Program-made: the position numbers and the translations under genes
Shown here: piece after piece, positions 23,712 to 36,036 of the stretch
Numbering within the stretch: the stretch's first letter is position 1
Layout of the letters: every line of letters starts with the position of its first letter
Notes under the pieces: generated by a model
Told to the model about the DNA's origin: nothing
Databases searched by the model: none
What the model saw: only the letters and a program-made list of their open reading frames with translations
Source: Arachnopeziza araneosa
Taxonomy: Eukaryota > Ascomycota > Leotiomycetes > Helotiales > Arachnopezizaceae
Direction: 5' to 3'
Length of the DNA stretch: 64,000 nt
NCBI GenBank assembly: GCA_003988855.1
Contig: QYAI01000120.1
Coordinates: forward strand, 1-64,000

Positions 23712-24825
23712 ATGCTTGGAATTTTATATTTGAGCGCAGCAGTGCTGTTTGCCTTCTCTTCAGCCGCCCAGACTTGTTTTTATCCTGACGGCACAACGTC
23801 AGAACCTAACCATACTCCCTGTAACATCACGATACCCGCTTCTTCATGTTGTGATCCAGCAGACGCTTGTTCGACGAGTGGTCTTTGCTTGGGCCGGACT
23901 GGCTTTACGTATCGCGGCACGTGTACTGATCAGACCTGGGAGTCAGGAAACTGTCCCAAGTCCTGTCGCGCCGGTAAGAATTCTTCATTCAATCTTAGAT
24001 GATGTACTGACAGATCCCTCAGACCCATTCGACAATGTTGCTTACAGTGCAACAACTCCTCTCCTCTCTTGTGACAAGCCTGGCTCGCCTCCTTCCGACT
24101 TCTGCTGCAATTCGCCTGGTCATAATTGCTGCACGATAGCCACGTTTGTCTATGGCAGCACCGGCTTCGGATTCAATCCCGGAACGGACTTTCTCCTCAA
24201 GTCGCTTTCCGACGCTCAAAATCTAGCCAAAAACTTGGCAATGAACACTAGCTTTCACCCACAGACCGCCCACTTCCCGATACCTGGTCAACTGTCCATG
24301 TGCCTTACGTCTGCGGCAACAATCGGTCTTGCTATTGGGGCTCCTCTCGGTTCTCTGGTGATTGGAGTGATTGGCTTTCTCTTCTGGCGAGAGAAACGTA
24401 ACGAGCGGAGGGAGCGAGAGTCCAAAGCCGAAGATGGAGACGAAAGCGATGGTGAGCAAGGTGACAAAGGTATAATTATGAAGAAAAGAGAACGACCGCA
24501 AGCTTTCATTATGGATGCTGACCCCTTGGTCAAAGAGAAACCATATTATTTCAATCCTGGTTCACCACCAAAAGCACCAATAGAGATGGAAGAGAATTCA
24601 TACCGTTCTCCAATTTCTGGAAGTGACACTATAACGAGTATGAGTGGCCGATACAAGGAAGAGAACATGTATAGGTCACCTCCGAGTAGGAATGATACTA
24701 TGACGAGCATAAGGAGTAATCCTGTGATGAGGGCTCCACCACCGGTCATGAGAACGAGAATGGAGAAAGTGGATAGGAGAGGTGATATGTATAGGGAACC
24801 TGAGGGGATGAATGAATTGATCTGA
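23712..24825 (+). CDS. Cys-rich secreted-domain protein with one membrane span
   Basis: Start ATG at 23,712. Exons 23,712-23,973 and 24,023-24,825 give 354 residues. The intron is 49 bp with a TACTGAC branch point; an alternative CAG acceptor at 24,013 would add three residues but sits too close to the branch point. Residues 1-18 are a signal peptide. The ectodomain (19-180) carries regularly spaced cysteines in the pattern common to fungal surface proteins of this type: CFYPDG at its start, then ASSCCDPADAC, GLCLG and YRGTCTD. One hydrophobic helix (about 195-220) is followed by WREKRNERRERE and a cytosolic tail of about 130 residues with two repeated motifs ending YRSP. Probably a plasma-membrane sensor or wall-linked protein; function unknown. 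Confidence 0.85.
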
Positions 24826-25048
24826 TATGAGGCAAAGGTAGAGAATCTGTTGTTGAATCATAGCGTATTGGAGTTTAAGGTGGCTAGATGCTGACTTGGA
24901 AGTTCTACTGCATTCTCACTCCGGGTAGAGTTTGTAGGCTGTAGATTAATGTACACATTGTAATTCAAGTTGCCGAATCCTTTGTGTCCCGACTGGCTTT
25001 GAATGCTGAACTTGAACAATTTCACGACGAATATTACGACGTAAGAAT

Positions 25049-26621
25049 ATGGCCACTTTCTATCCTATCAATAAGTCGCAGGACCATCAGCGGCCCTGTG
25101 GTAGGCCACGCTCACGTGCATTGCCTCTTTTAGCCTAGCGCCAATTTTTACCAACATTCATAACCTCACCTCAGAGCCTTGGACCTTTCTATCTTTTCTG
25201 AATCCCCTTAATGCTACTCACAAATCGCTCTTTGATCCCGATCCACCGTCTCGCGCGGAGCAAACCACATCACTGCCTAAAGTGAAGACAAAAAAGTTCG
25301 CACAAGACAAGAAAGAACAGCTAGACTCACATAAGGAGCTCCTCGCTGCACAATATCAATACGATCAGCGCAACCCTACAATCCCTGAAATGGATTCGCC
25401 TCTTCCAAAACAAACACATAACCCATCCATACCTTTTTCTGAAGCTATTTGCAGAATTCGCGTCGAGAAACCAACACCGTTGCCTGTAGAGAAGACTGAG
25501 CAGATGCTCCAAGAAGAAGAGATTCAAGCCAGCTTGCACAGAGAGCACATTTCTGGAGAATTAGGAAACAATGATGACAAGGCTCTATTTCTCGAAAATG
25601 ACACTGTCCTTTCTCTCGCCGAGACCCCTGAAGTTTCAATGGAAACCCGTCTCCGATGGACAAAATCGATCTCAGATCTATTTCCGAATCGAGAAAATCT
25701 AGACAAAAACAGTGGAATCCGTGATTGGGATCTTGTTCTTGGTCTAGACGGCTCAGTAACCAATAGAGCCAGTGATACGCCTCCATCCTTACTGGCCAAG
25801 GTATACCCAGTGCGCTATCAAATCCCACATGCAGTATTGGAGCGAACAAACTCTAATAAAGAGAAGGTGGAGCGTACGGAATTGTTTGCTCTAGGGAGTC
25901 TCTTGTATCAAGTTTTGACAGGGAAAGAGATCTTTGCAGATATTGGCATTAGCGAAGACGAGAAGGAGACAATTCAATCACTTTTTCTCCGAGGTGAATT
26001 TCCTGATGATGTCTGGAAATTGCCAACTGCTGTAAAGATTTTGGGTTTTTGGTGTCCTGGAGGTTTAGTCGCAGCTCGCAATGCTAATGGTATGTTTCCA
26101 GCAAGCTTCTCTTAATATTCACATTTCCTTGCTTCTTTCCTTTGAATACTTTTGTGTGAGCAATTTGACTACCAAACTTTGGGGCACATATGTCCGGCTC
26201 TCTTTGTTACTAATAAACTCATATAGTAACTTCTCGCTCCAAGCACCTCATCCGCACCGGCGCCTATGTAGTTGGTGGTATCGCCGTTCTGACTTCGGTT
26301 GCGGCTCTTCCTGTTCTCGGTGCGATTGGTTTTGGAGCCGTAGGGCCAGCCGCTGGATCTATTGCTGCTGGGTGGCAATCAAGTATTGGTTTAGTGCAAG
26401 CCGGCAGCTTCTTTGCTTGGTGCCAGAGTGCGGCTATGGGAGGAGCTGCTGTGGGTGGGATTGTAGCTACTGGAGTGACTGGGGCAAGTTTGGTTGCTGG
26501 AGCCATCGCTTCGGGTTCTTATGATGATATCGATACTACGACAAAAGACTTCAAGGAGAAATTCTTAAATGCCTGGAGGATAGATGTTGTTGGTGAGACA
26601 AAGGAAAAATCTAAGTGGTAG
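25049..26621 (+). CDS. Degenerate kinase C-lobe fused to IFI6/ISG12 domain
   Basis: Proposed exons 25,049-25,100, 25,175-26,089 and 26,227-26,621 (453 residues; introns 74 and 137 bp, all in phase). The first small exon is my inference: without it the frame has no ATG before 25,390. Residues about 210-315 resemble the C-terminal lobe of fungal protein kinases (ELFALGSLLYQVLTGKEIF, then FLRGEFPDDVWKLP), but the N-lobe, HRD and DFG motifs are missing and the subdomain IX Asp reads Glu, so no catalysis is expected. The last exon begins VTSRSKHLIRTGAYVVGG and is a small Gly/Ala-rich membrane-type domain (ALPVLGAIGFGAVGPAAGS, then FFAWCQSAAMGG) matching the interferon-induced 6-16 family (IFI6/IFI27/ISG12), followed by an acidic tail. 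In animals ISG12 proteins act at mitochondria or nuclear membranes in cell death; the fungal role is unknown. Confidence 0.75.
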
Positions 26622-26762
26622 GGAACGAAAGAAGTGAAGAAATCGGCGTCTCAAGCTCGTTCTGGTTCTTCTTTATTTGGATATTAGTAACGTTATTTGA
26701 TTTTCAACAAACTTAACCTAGAAAAACGGAGTCAAAATTTCTATTTCTCCTCTTATCATCAA

Positions 26763-27608
26763 TCATCCATCGCTTTTCTTATTTTTACGCCATCTCTTCC
26801 CAGCAACGAGACCCAAAAATGTCAAGATGACTCCTAGTATTGTGCAAACAATCGTTATCTTATTTGTAGTTGTCAATCCACCGCTCCCATCATTGCCATC
26901 ACTTCCACTTCCTCCGGCCGGCGCTCCCGTCTTAGGTTCCGTCAGTGTCAAGTGTATAGTCACCGGCTGGATAGCCGACGTAGAAGAAGGAGTAGCTTAC
27001 TTGCGTCAGCACGCTCAGAAGAGTCACAGACTGCTCGATAACGCAATCGCAAGCCCGAACAGGACTTTAACCTTGAGATGCCACTCACTAAAGATAGTTG
27101 AAATAGTAGCCGACCCCGATATCACAGTGCTAAATATAATCACGCTCGGAGTGCTTCCCGGCGCAGCTGGTAACGTCGTGGCCCCGAGTGTGCCGGCACC
27201 TGTAGCGCTCGCCACTCCAGTCGTAGAAGGATAGTTATCCAGTGTCGCGCCACCTATACCACAATAGCCATTGTACAGCGACACGCCGCCAGATAAATCG
27301 ATCGCATCAGTGGTACACAAGAAATTGATGCATGAAGTCAGATACGATGACACCGAGCTTTCTAGATCGGTTCGACACATGCAGGAATCAAGGTTGTTAC
27401 AACTTAGGATACGCAGTATCCCAATGGCTTGGCCGTTGTCAGGACAGTTTTGGTCCCAGTATTCGTTGCACCAGATGCAGTCTTGGACGCAGGGACGGAG
27501 GCGAGAGTACTGGGGCTGGGCGGTGATGCTTACGGTGCCGTCGGCTGTGGTGAAAGGAGAGTGGAGGAAGAACAAGAGAAATAGCAAAACAGTAAATGAG
27601 TGCTGCAT
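26763..27608 (-). CDS. Cys-rich secreted-domain protein with one membrane span
   Basis: Exons 27,608-27,089 and 26,995-26,763 encode 250 residues; the intron is 93 bp with donor GTGAGT, a GCTGAC branch point and a TAAG acceptor. Residues 1-23 are a signal peptide. The ectodomain has about ten cysteines in the order CVQDCIWC, NC, SCNN, SCMC, SC, LC and YC, a pattern seen in uncharacterised fungal surface proteins and loosely CFEM-like, but I do not call it CFEM. A Thr/Ser linker and an Asp/Gly-rich stretch lead to one helix (about 221-241) and a very short KKSDG-ended cytosolic tail. It converges with the IFI6-fusion gene, with only 141 bp between the two stops. Confidence 0.82.
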
Positions 27609-30600
27609 TGTGGGTGAGAGACTATATGATACTCGTAGGTCCGTTTAGAAGGAAATGAGGTTGGCAAAGAAGAGAAGGGTGTACAAGTGGGGGAGATAAC
27701 AAAATACTTATCCTTGGGGTTTGGTTCTTGTGCAGATAATGTGCTTCTCTTGCAGCTCAGCTCTTCTGTGGCTTTGTATTCAATTTTCTATGCCACCGTG
27801 TTGATTTGCTCGAATTTCAGGCTAGGACTTCGAGACCACCAGAATGGCCCCTTTTCAAGCCCCATTTAAAGCTTGCAGATCAAAAGCTTGATTCTCATGA
27901 AACGGTGCCAATAATCAGCCAGACTTATGGTGGGTAGCGATTGAATTTGGGAATCGTTGTTTGATCATGTTCTACTCGTACATGAAGCTAGTCTGCTGTG
28001 TAACCTTCCTCATGCAATGAATCGGGCAGGAGGCGTGATCGGGGGTTTCCGTCATCGCTATTAAACACCACAATAAAATGACATATATACACTCTTGAAA
28101 TTTCTACAAATTATATAGCCCTCTTTACACTGCCTCCTGGAACTTGAATCTCTTCATAAATTTGATGGTTGCGGGGAGTGGCTGCTTTTTCTTGCGTCAC
28201 CATCACGAGCGTCGAGTTAATTTATATCCTCCTTGCCAATTTGCGTTTCTTTCCTGAGTCTGATTAATTCAGATAGTCCATCTGAGATCTCGTCAATGAT
28301 TTACCTGCGATAATGTTCTCCTTCATCACTCAAATGAGTTCCCTTTCTGCTCATCATCTGAATGAATATTGTGCGCTTTCAAGATCGCGGTGTCAAAACC
28401 TTCATGAACTAAGTGCCATTGGCTCTCACTCACTGTGCCGTAAGAAGTTTGGGTTCTTCTCTATCTTGTTATCTTTTTGATTGAAGCTTCAAGCAGACAA
28501 GAAGTTGCACATAAGTTTCTTCGTGTATTTGGAAAGATGCGAACTGTTGACGTGCAGCCGATCAAAAAGTTAGTCGCCGGATCGCGACTCACTTGCAACT
28601 CCGACACAATTGAGAATAGGCACGAAAAAGAGGCCAAAAAAACCCGTATTTTGAGATCGGCCCTGGGTGCAATACGATCTTCCATATTACTTCACGATCG
28701 ATAATTGACAGCACGTAGGAAACCTGTGTCAGCAATATGTTTAAATTTTAAAATGAAATAATGTGGCAGTCAAAATCGTAGATCCATTGATATTTTGGGG
28801 AAGCTCACGATCCTCAGAATGGATCATCGAGATCTTGACATGCAATTTCTATAAACTTGTGGCAACTTATAGCTATAGGTTTGCTATTGCTTTACTTTTG
28901 AAATTTATATTAGCATATCTTCTATTAGGAAAGAAAATCATTTCAGAGGATGGATTTGGGTGTAACGATGTCCATTTTAATTTTAGAATTGAATATTATA
29001 CACGTGATAAGGTAATTATGTGACTTGTCGTCACCTCATAGGTAGCATTTTCGTTTCTAGAAAAAACGATTAAGTTAAACCGCTTAATTGATCTGATTTA
29101 TGGCGTAAATATATTTGTATAAGTTAATAAGTTTTAGAATATAAAGGAAGATTATACATCGAGTAAGGCTCGGTATTTATGCCTTAGGCTTCAAGCATGC
29201 ATGATACTAGGTAGTTCATGACCTCTTCAGCCTGACCTCTTGACAAAATAAATATCAACACCAGAGTTTGTGCAATCATTATGGATTCCGGTGAACAATG
29301 AGTCAGGAAACAATCAAAACAAGCCCCTCTAGAATCAGAGTAAGTCTAATATGTGTGCTATTGGTATGTAATCAAAGCTGCTTACCCACATATTGCTCAC
29401 CAGTTATCTCCCTGAGCACCTGAGAATACCCAATGGTATCTGGGTAGCACCCATTTTGACCAAGAGTCCAAATACCTGCCCATGGGTATCCGAGAGTGAC
29501 ACTATCCTATAATCGTCTTAATGAAATTCAAACTCGCAAAAGATAGCACTATTTCACATCTGCCAACTGGTACTGAAAGAGAGATCGCGTGAAGTTGGGT
29601 TTATCTAGGCAAGTGCTAATAGGCCGCCTAAACCCAGACAAACAGGAACCGTTGGTCCATGGTAGATATAAATCTCGAGAATCCTCTCTTTTAACTCATA
29701 CTTGAATGTTTCTCTCAAGAGAAGAATCTGAGGGTTTTTTTTTTAGCAACTAAACAGCTACTATCCTCGAATCTTTTATGTTTTTAGATACACTGTATAT
29801 GTTTCCGATATTAAGGATTTATAATTTTGGATTACAGAGATCAAGCGAATTAAGTAATGTTAAAGATAATGTCTGTGAAATAAATTCATTGATAAACGAA
29901 GAAGAATGGGATTATCTCTAAGTTTCTCTCGAGTAGTAATGGCTTTCTGGCCTAGGAGAAGATGTAAAGGCTGGATCTTCGTGACCTGCTTCTATCTATA
30001 CCTTCTCTTTCTTGAAATCGCTACTCTTCCTCTACACATGTTCTCGCTACTTTAAATCTTCCTAAAACTTAAGAGATTCTAGTCTACACTCTCCAATTGC
30101 TTTTATCTTAGGATAGAATAAGCTCACCCCATCCTTGAAAACTTGCGTTACCCGATATCTAGTCCATCCTGAAATTCTCTTAGTAGGACAAATTTTGCGT
30201 AAATCCGCTGATGACATATGTTATTCATTCTGAATTAGCGGCCTTGACTCCAGCTGGGATAACTAGTGTCCTTCAATATCAGTAGGGTTTGGACTATCCA
30301 CCTAATGCAGATATGTTAAGATACTTAAATTTATCCTCTGTCTATTTCATAAATCTGCAGCTTTCTATTTACTCTCGAATATAGTTTTCTCCAGCTCTCG
30401 AACTGCGCCTCGCACGCCAACCGCTTCCCAAGGCTCTAGATATTGCTTTTCTCTTACGAGTGGGTTATTCGGCGCAAGCATCTCGGAATCTAGCACTAGA
30501 CCGCTCCCTCAGAGTTGAATGTATCTAATCATTTCACTTTACCATCTTCCAACCAAATTTTTCTTGTCTACGCTTGAGCCGACAATGGTTGGCCGATTCG

Positions 30601-30970
30601 CGAAGTATTCCAGCCTTAGTCCGAGACTTTCCGGCTTGCAAGTGGCTGAAGCTGTGAACACATTCTGCTGTATGCCGAATCCACCAGTAAGTAGCAAGAA
30701 CTAGGTATCAGACTGAAGACCAGCGACAGAGATAAGAAGGCAGATCCAAGGGCTGCCCGACCACCGAGGAACTAGGGTGTTTCTGGGAGGAATTTGGAGG
30801 TGGCGGTTGCGAGAGTCTCAATGTCCCATACAGGCCCCATCCAGGAAGTATCAGGACACGGCGGTAACACTGCCGCGCGTAAGGCAGACGGTTTAGATCT
30901 TAGCGTTCTTGGGCGGGTGTTGATGATAACGCGCTAAACTCCTTGGATGCGGCCCAACCCTTTTCTGGGC
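27609..30970. other. AT-rich intergenic region, no supported gene
   Basis: About 3.4 kb. From about 28,700 to 30,350 the DNA is clearly AT-rich with many stops in all frames and no coding pattern, as in RIP-affected or gene-poor fungal DNA. I see no transposase, terminal repeats or RNA genes. The right end (30,700-30,970) is GC-richer and may belong to the membrane-protein relic on the minus strand. Confidence 0.4.
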
Positions 30971-31620
30971 CTATTCTATCCCGCCGTTGGTGATGTCTGC
31001 CCCAGCTAGCGAGAAGGGAGCGACGAAATTCAGTCTCCACTTCTCGAGTTTCCACTGGGGCAAGCTGCCGGTCAAATGAACGAATAGCGCTCCCACAGTA
31101 GTAGTTAGGAAGGTCGCCAAGTCACCGTAAAGTCTCCATTGAATGATGGCGATACTTGACTGGGCGGCTATCGTCAACCAGGGCCGGTCGATAGTGATTG
31201 AGAAGTGTCCTTCCTCTCTTCCCAGCTTGAAAATAGTGATGCGCAGCGAGACGCGTAGCAGAGTATCACCCTCAGCTCGGCCCGCTGCTTTGTAGCACTT
31301 GGCGCTCTTCAGGTTTGCCACTTCAGGGCCTGAGCTGGCCGCTACGTTCAGCTCGTGTTCAGAAACAAGACGACCAAGTAGCCGAGTACGATTGGCGCGC
31401 GTGTATCTATTCCAACAGTGGTAAAAATTGAAGGACTTCCCGGCTCAGATGGCGCCAGTCGTTTGTCGCCAATGAGAGCGGCTAGATGGGAAGGCTCAAC
31501 AACCCAGCCAAAGGAGAAATCAACGGAAGTGAGATGCACGCAAGGACCTTTGGTGTCAGTTGTAAATGAATCTCAAACCATTGCGCAATAACCTGCTACA
31601 CAACGTCGCCACCAATTAGG
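30971..31620 (-). pseudogene. Frameshifted relic of a membrane-type protein
   Basis: The minus strand reads as protein in successive frames: an AQWFEIHLQLT stretch (about 31,600-31,560), then CVHLTSVDFSFGWVVEPSHL to GIDTRAPIVLGYLV (to about 31,372), then, after a one-base shift, LVSEHELNVAASSGPEVANL through to ALFVHLTGSLPQWKLEKW (ends 30,971). The pieces join smoothly only if frameshifts are allowed, and no intron explains the shifts. The ending resembles a family of large uncharacterised fungal membrane proteins I recall only by its 'SLPQW..EKW' motif; identity is tentative. No start or intact copy in the window. Confidence 0.4.
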
Positions 31621-31988
31621 AGGAGAAGCGATAGAATATCCTACGGCCGTTGCCACTGGTCATGAAACTCGGAGATTGCATCCATGATTAGGTGTTAGCA
31701 CAGTGTATGCGGTGGATGAATAGATGGATATGATTAGTCCGACGGCTTGATTGAGCGAACATGAGTTCTTTGATACTCTTTTCGGTTTCCTAGGAACTGC
31801 CAGGCCGCTGCGTCAACCGGCGATGGAGCTGGAAACTGAGACATGCTTAGCAGCTTCTGATTCGGCGAAGATACGCCTCAGCTGCCTCAATAAATCCAAC
31901 CAACAGCTACGATACCGCTTTTGCATCATCTCCTCATGTATTCAATCAATAGGTAACTTGCAGTTACCTTCCAATCCTATAACTATGA

Positions 31989-34660
31989 GTGCCTCCATCA
32001 AAGGCCGCTAAAACTGATATTGAATCCATTGCCGGTTTGCCCTTAATGTCGAAGCAAGTAATGGATCAGATCTCCACAACGTTGGCGGGAGAGGCGTTCC
32101 ACAGAATCCTTCATATCCTTGACCAGATTGGCCTTCATTCACGATCACCAAAGTTCTTCATTATCTATGTGCACGACAGCGCGGAGCATAAAAATATTCA
32201 GGCGCACCAAACTCTTGTTAAAGACTACATTTCCTGGTTCAAAGAAGTCGGTTTGAACGTGGATTCGGATAAGCCACCACATGGACACGGCATGTTCATT
32301 GAAGCGGCCCATCCGGGCGCAAGCAACGATATAATTCAGAATCAGATTTGCCTACTACCTCGCACCTGGCATGAATATAATGTAGATTATGTGTTAGTTT
32401 TCTACTCGGAGTTGCTTGCCAAGTATATATGGAAGATGAGCGCAACTTTAAGATCAAGGATGCGGAAACATCTGAGAAGACTTACTCCCAAGCTCTTTTC
32501 GAGGCTTGTGGGAATTTCCGCCCTTACTTTCAACATCTTGAAGGCGAGCTCAGTGAGGCAGCTTGGGTTGATATTTGCAAAGAAATTTGGCAGTGGAAAC
32601 CAGAACATGTGCAGATGGTTGATACAAATATTCGACACACGATTGAACCCGGGAAGTAATACGAGCTCTTTTTTAAGATCTTACTAGAGTTTGAAACTCT
32701 CGAGAACGCTAGGCCCCTAATCGAGGCTTTGCGTAATTGCTTTCTGACATACCTAGACCTCTTGACGAAGCAAACAATGATGCCTGAAAAATATCGTACC
32801 TAAATTGAAGTTAGTATCCAACAAGTTCTGCGAGACCTCAATACAAAGCAATATTGGGAGATTGAGAGGCCGATATCCGTAGGCGATATTTGAGATATTC
32901 TGAATTTACGTTCAATTCTCGATTGCGCATTTATGGGGCGTGTCAGCGGAGAGAGATTACCAGAAAACCTGAGCGACATTGACCTAGCACCAGTAGCAAT
33001 GGCTGGACGCCCCATTTCTGAATTGAAGAAGCCAATAGATATGGTGTCGCTGCGCAACTTATTTACGAGAAGAGAATTGGACGATCAAGTGTATTTCTCC
33101 CCCAGACGAATCCTGATTCACGGCAAACCCGCAATCGGAAAGACTACTCTATGCAAGCGGATTATGTACGAGTACTCTAGGCACAAGAGTTTGCGAAATA
33201 TTTTTCACCTGGTAGTTCGATTGCCTGTACAAAAGCTCAAAGATGTTGCTGATCTGAGCAAGCTATTGCTCAAGGAATATTTTCAAGATGTCGCGAGAGG
33301 CCAAGAAATATCAGATATACTAAAAGAACGGATTCTGACGAAAACAGATACCAGCGTCCTGGTTGTGCTAGATGGATTGAATAAGGCTCAGAGCTAGCCA
33401 CCGGATAAACGCATGTTGCTCAAGAAGCTGATAGATCGACCTGCGATTGTCATCACATCAAGGAATTTTGACCCTAATGTCTTGCCCATTGATCTTCAGT
33501 TAAATGCTCTTGGGCTCAGTATGATGAGCGTGGATAAATATTTGGGGAACGAAGAAATACTTTCGAGTTATACAGCTACAGCCATCCGTCAATTTATCGA
33601 GAGCAATCCTTTTGTCCGATCGATAGTTTCGGTACCAATCCATTTAGATATCCTCTGCTATAGCTGGGATGAGCTTAAATCGCAGAAAGCACCATCTTTG
33701 CCAATTCAAAAAAAAGATGAGCAAGATTCACCCACGATCACAACTCTTTACCAAGCCATTGTAAGCAGGTTGTGGCGTAGAGATATTCCGCAATTAGGCA
33801 AACTCGACCATGGTGAGCGGTTGACTTCCGAGATAGTTAACTCTGTACAAGACGCTGGCTGTTTAAATCGGGTACTTGATGCTGAGAATAGCATTCTAGA
33901 ACAAGTAGCAATCGAGATGATATGCTCGAATCAATTAGAGTTTACCAGCGAAGATATCCGCCGAGCCATTCATCACTTAGAGGAAAATGACACGCAGCTG
34001 TCTTTAAGTCTGGAAAGCAACCTTCAGAAACTCTCTTTAATTCACTCACACTTTGAAATGAATCGTCAACGATACAGCTTCGTTCATCTGTCATTCCAAG
34101 AGTTCTTTGCAGCTCGCTATGTAGTTCGTGATCTCGATCGCATCAAGATTCATCTAAAAGAGCATAAAAATAATCCCCGGTACACCATTGTTTGGAGGTT
34201 CGTCTCTGGACTTTTAACATACGCCAGCGGAGAGAACTTAGATTACGTTTTCAATTTACTAGATGAAGAACCACAAGATCTTGTAGGCACATAGCACATC
34301 CATCCTAGTATGTACTGCTTAAATGATTGCCGAGACCAGACCAAGCCAGGGTGTCAGGTGGAACTTCAGATTGTACTGACAGAGTGGTCGCTGCTGAAAA
34401 GCCACAAAATCTATTCGCAAATTGGAACTTCCGTTGAATTCCCAGAGAGAATACTCAGTCAATTTACTGCACAAATGAAAACACAGGGGAAACGAAACTC
34501 ACATGAGCTTTTTGGATACAACTGGGAGCCGAAAATCATCCTCGAAAGAATTCATCGGCAGTTTATGTCAACAAGCCATGGTTGGCAATCATTGACAATC
34601 GGAGTCAGCCCGTTATTCGGTAGCCCCGTTCTACGCATAATGGGCGCTTTCTTGATTTAA
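31989..34660 (+). pseudogene. NACHT-domain (NLR-type) gene, inactivated
   Basis: From 31,989 an N-terminal effector-like domain is readable (KFFIIYVHDSAEHKNI, ICLLPRTWHEYNVDYVLVFY). A frame change occurs in an AT-dinucleotide run at about 32,420-32,430, after which one frame continues to 34,660 but is cut by TAA 32,657, TAA 32,801, TGA 32,891, TAG 33,395 and TAG 34,292. It keeps a NACHT P-loop (HGKPAIGKTTLCKRI, about 33,119), a Walker B-like LVVLDGLNKAQ (about 33,360), ITSRNF, and the family's HLSFQEFFAARY motif (about 34,086). Relatives are fungal NLR proteins that trigger incompatibility or cell death. All five stops can arise by C:G to T:A change; the 33,395 TAG sits where relatives have Trp. 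No intact C-terminal repeat array is visible. Confidence 0.8.
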
Positions 34661-36036
34661 ACTCTGCGTTAGAGGCTATTTAATTCCGGAATGGGGATGA
34701 ATTTTGTTATCGATGGGGTTTTATGTTGGATTTGAATGGATAGGGTCAAGTAACTAGGCGGGTTGAATTTATTAAAGGAAAGCAACTATTTAGCACTTTT
34801 GTGTTTATCGGTCAGCGAGTTACGAATATGTTGGACGCTTAAAGGTTCTTTGTAGTTGGATGAGTTGTTTTCGAAAATATAAAGGCGCTTTGTAAAATTC
34901 TCTCCTACGTCATGTTGCTTCATGTATACTTCGACTTCGAAGTTGGAGTATCATCTTCAAATGTATCATTTCGCTTATGAGATTACTCTGTTGATAACTC
35001 TTTTCGAAGACATGATGAGCAGAATATCACGTGTTGCAAGTGTCATGTGTAGACGGCATGGGCGAACAGAACCTCATTTACGAGGTATGGAGAATAAGGA
35101 GTAGATTCAGAGTCGATTCGGACTAGGAGCGGAGAGAAGTTTGCTGTACATAATGCACACCTCACTCGTGTAGTTTTTCTTCCCTCGTATTCTCCTTTCC
35201 CTTCGTAGCTAGCCTATAGGCCCGAATATACTCAGTCTATCAACGCACTCCCATATGCCTCTTGACTAGCCATATTCGAACCTGTGGGTGGATACTTGAA
35301 TTGATAGAACGTCATTAAGGCAACAAAAGCTTGAATACTATCGTCACGATAATCATTTTTTCAATTACTATTATCACCGCTTTTACCTGCACTTGTGTAA
35401 GTCAACGATGTAATGGCTGTCAGCGGTTTCATTGTTTAGCACGAAGGCTATAAATAGACTGGAATTGCACAAAGGATTCACATTCTAAACTTCTCTCTCT
35501 AGGGTTCATTGAGTGAGGCCGTCTTCCATTGAAAATTTTGTTCCTATGAGACGGTGGATTGTCAACCCGCCCCAACATCAGAAAGTGAAGATGACACATT
35601 TGAGGCGCTCGTATTCGTATCGGTTGTGAAACCTGACATTCCTAAAGCGCCCTTTATAGAAACGATACTACCCCGCAGCTCCATCCGGGAATCTTTTGGG
35701 ACACCGTTATCTTAAAACGCTCACCAAGCCAATAAGAGTAAGACTGGCTATCAATAGCTGAGCTTCACGGTCACAGCCGCATTTGGCCCCCAAATTTTGG
35801 GGGCCGGCGCTTCTTTACTTTTTCACTTCCCCTAGCACCTGCCGGTGCACTGACAATCATGCCTACCCCTCAGTTGCTATTGTATCGGTGGGACTGCCTT
35901 ATTCTTAAGAGTTTATATTGACGACTTGTTTACGGCTCTAGCTCTGTCTTTATGCTGTCTTGATATTCATTGATACTAGCCTAAGCGGTTTAACCATTTG
36001 CGCATCAGTTCTACTCACTTCTTGGCTATATACACA
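34661..36036. other. Intergenic between NACHT pseudogene and AAA-HET gene
   Basis: About 1.4 kb. The first 500 bases are AT-rich and may include the eroded C-terminus of the NACHT gene. The last few hundred bases should hold the promoter of the AAA-HET gene. No repeat or RNA gene seen. Confidence 0.4.
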
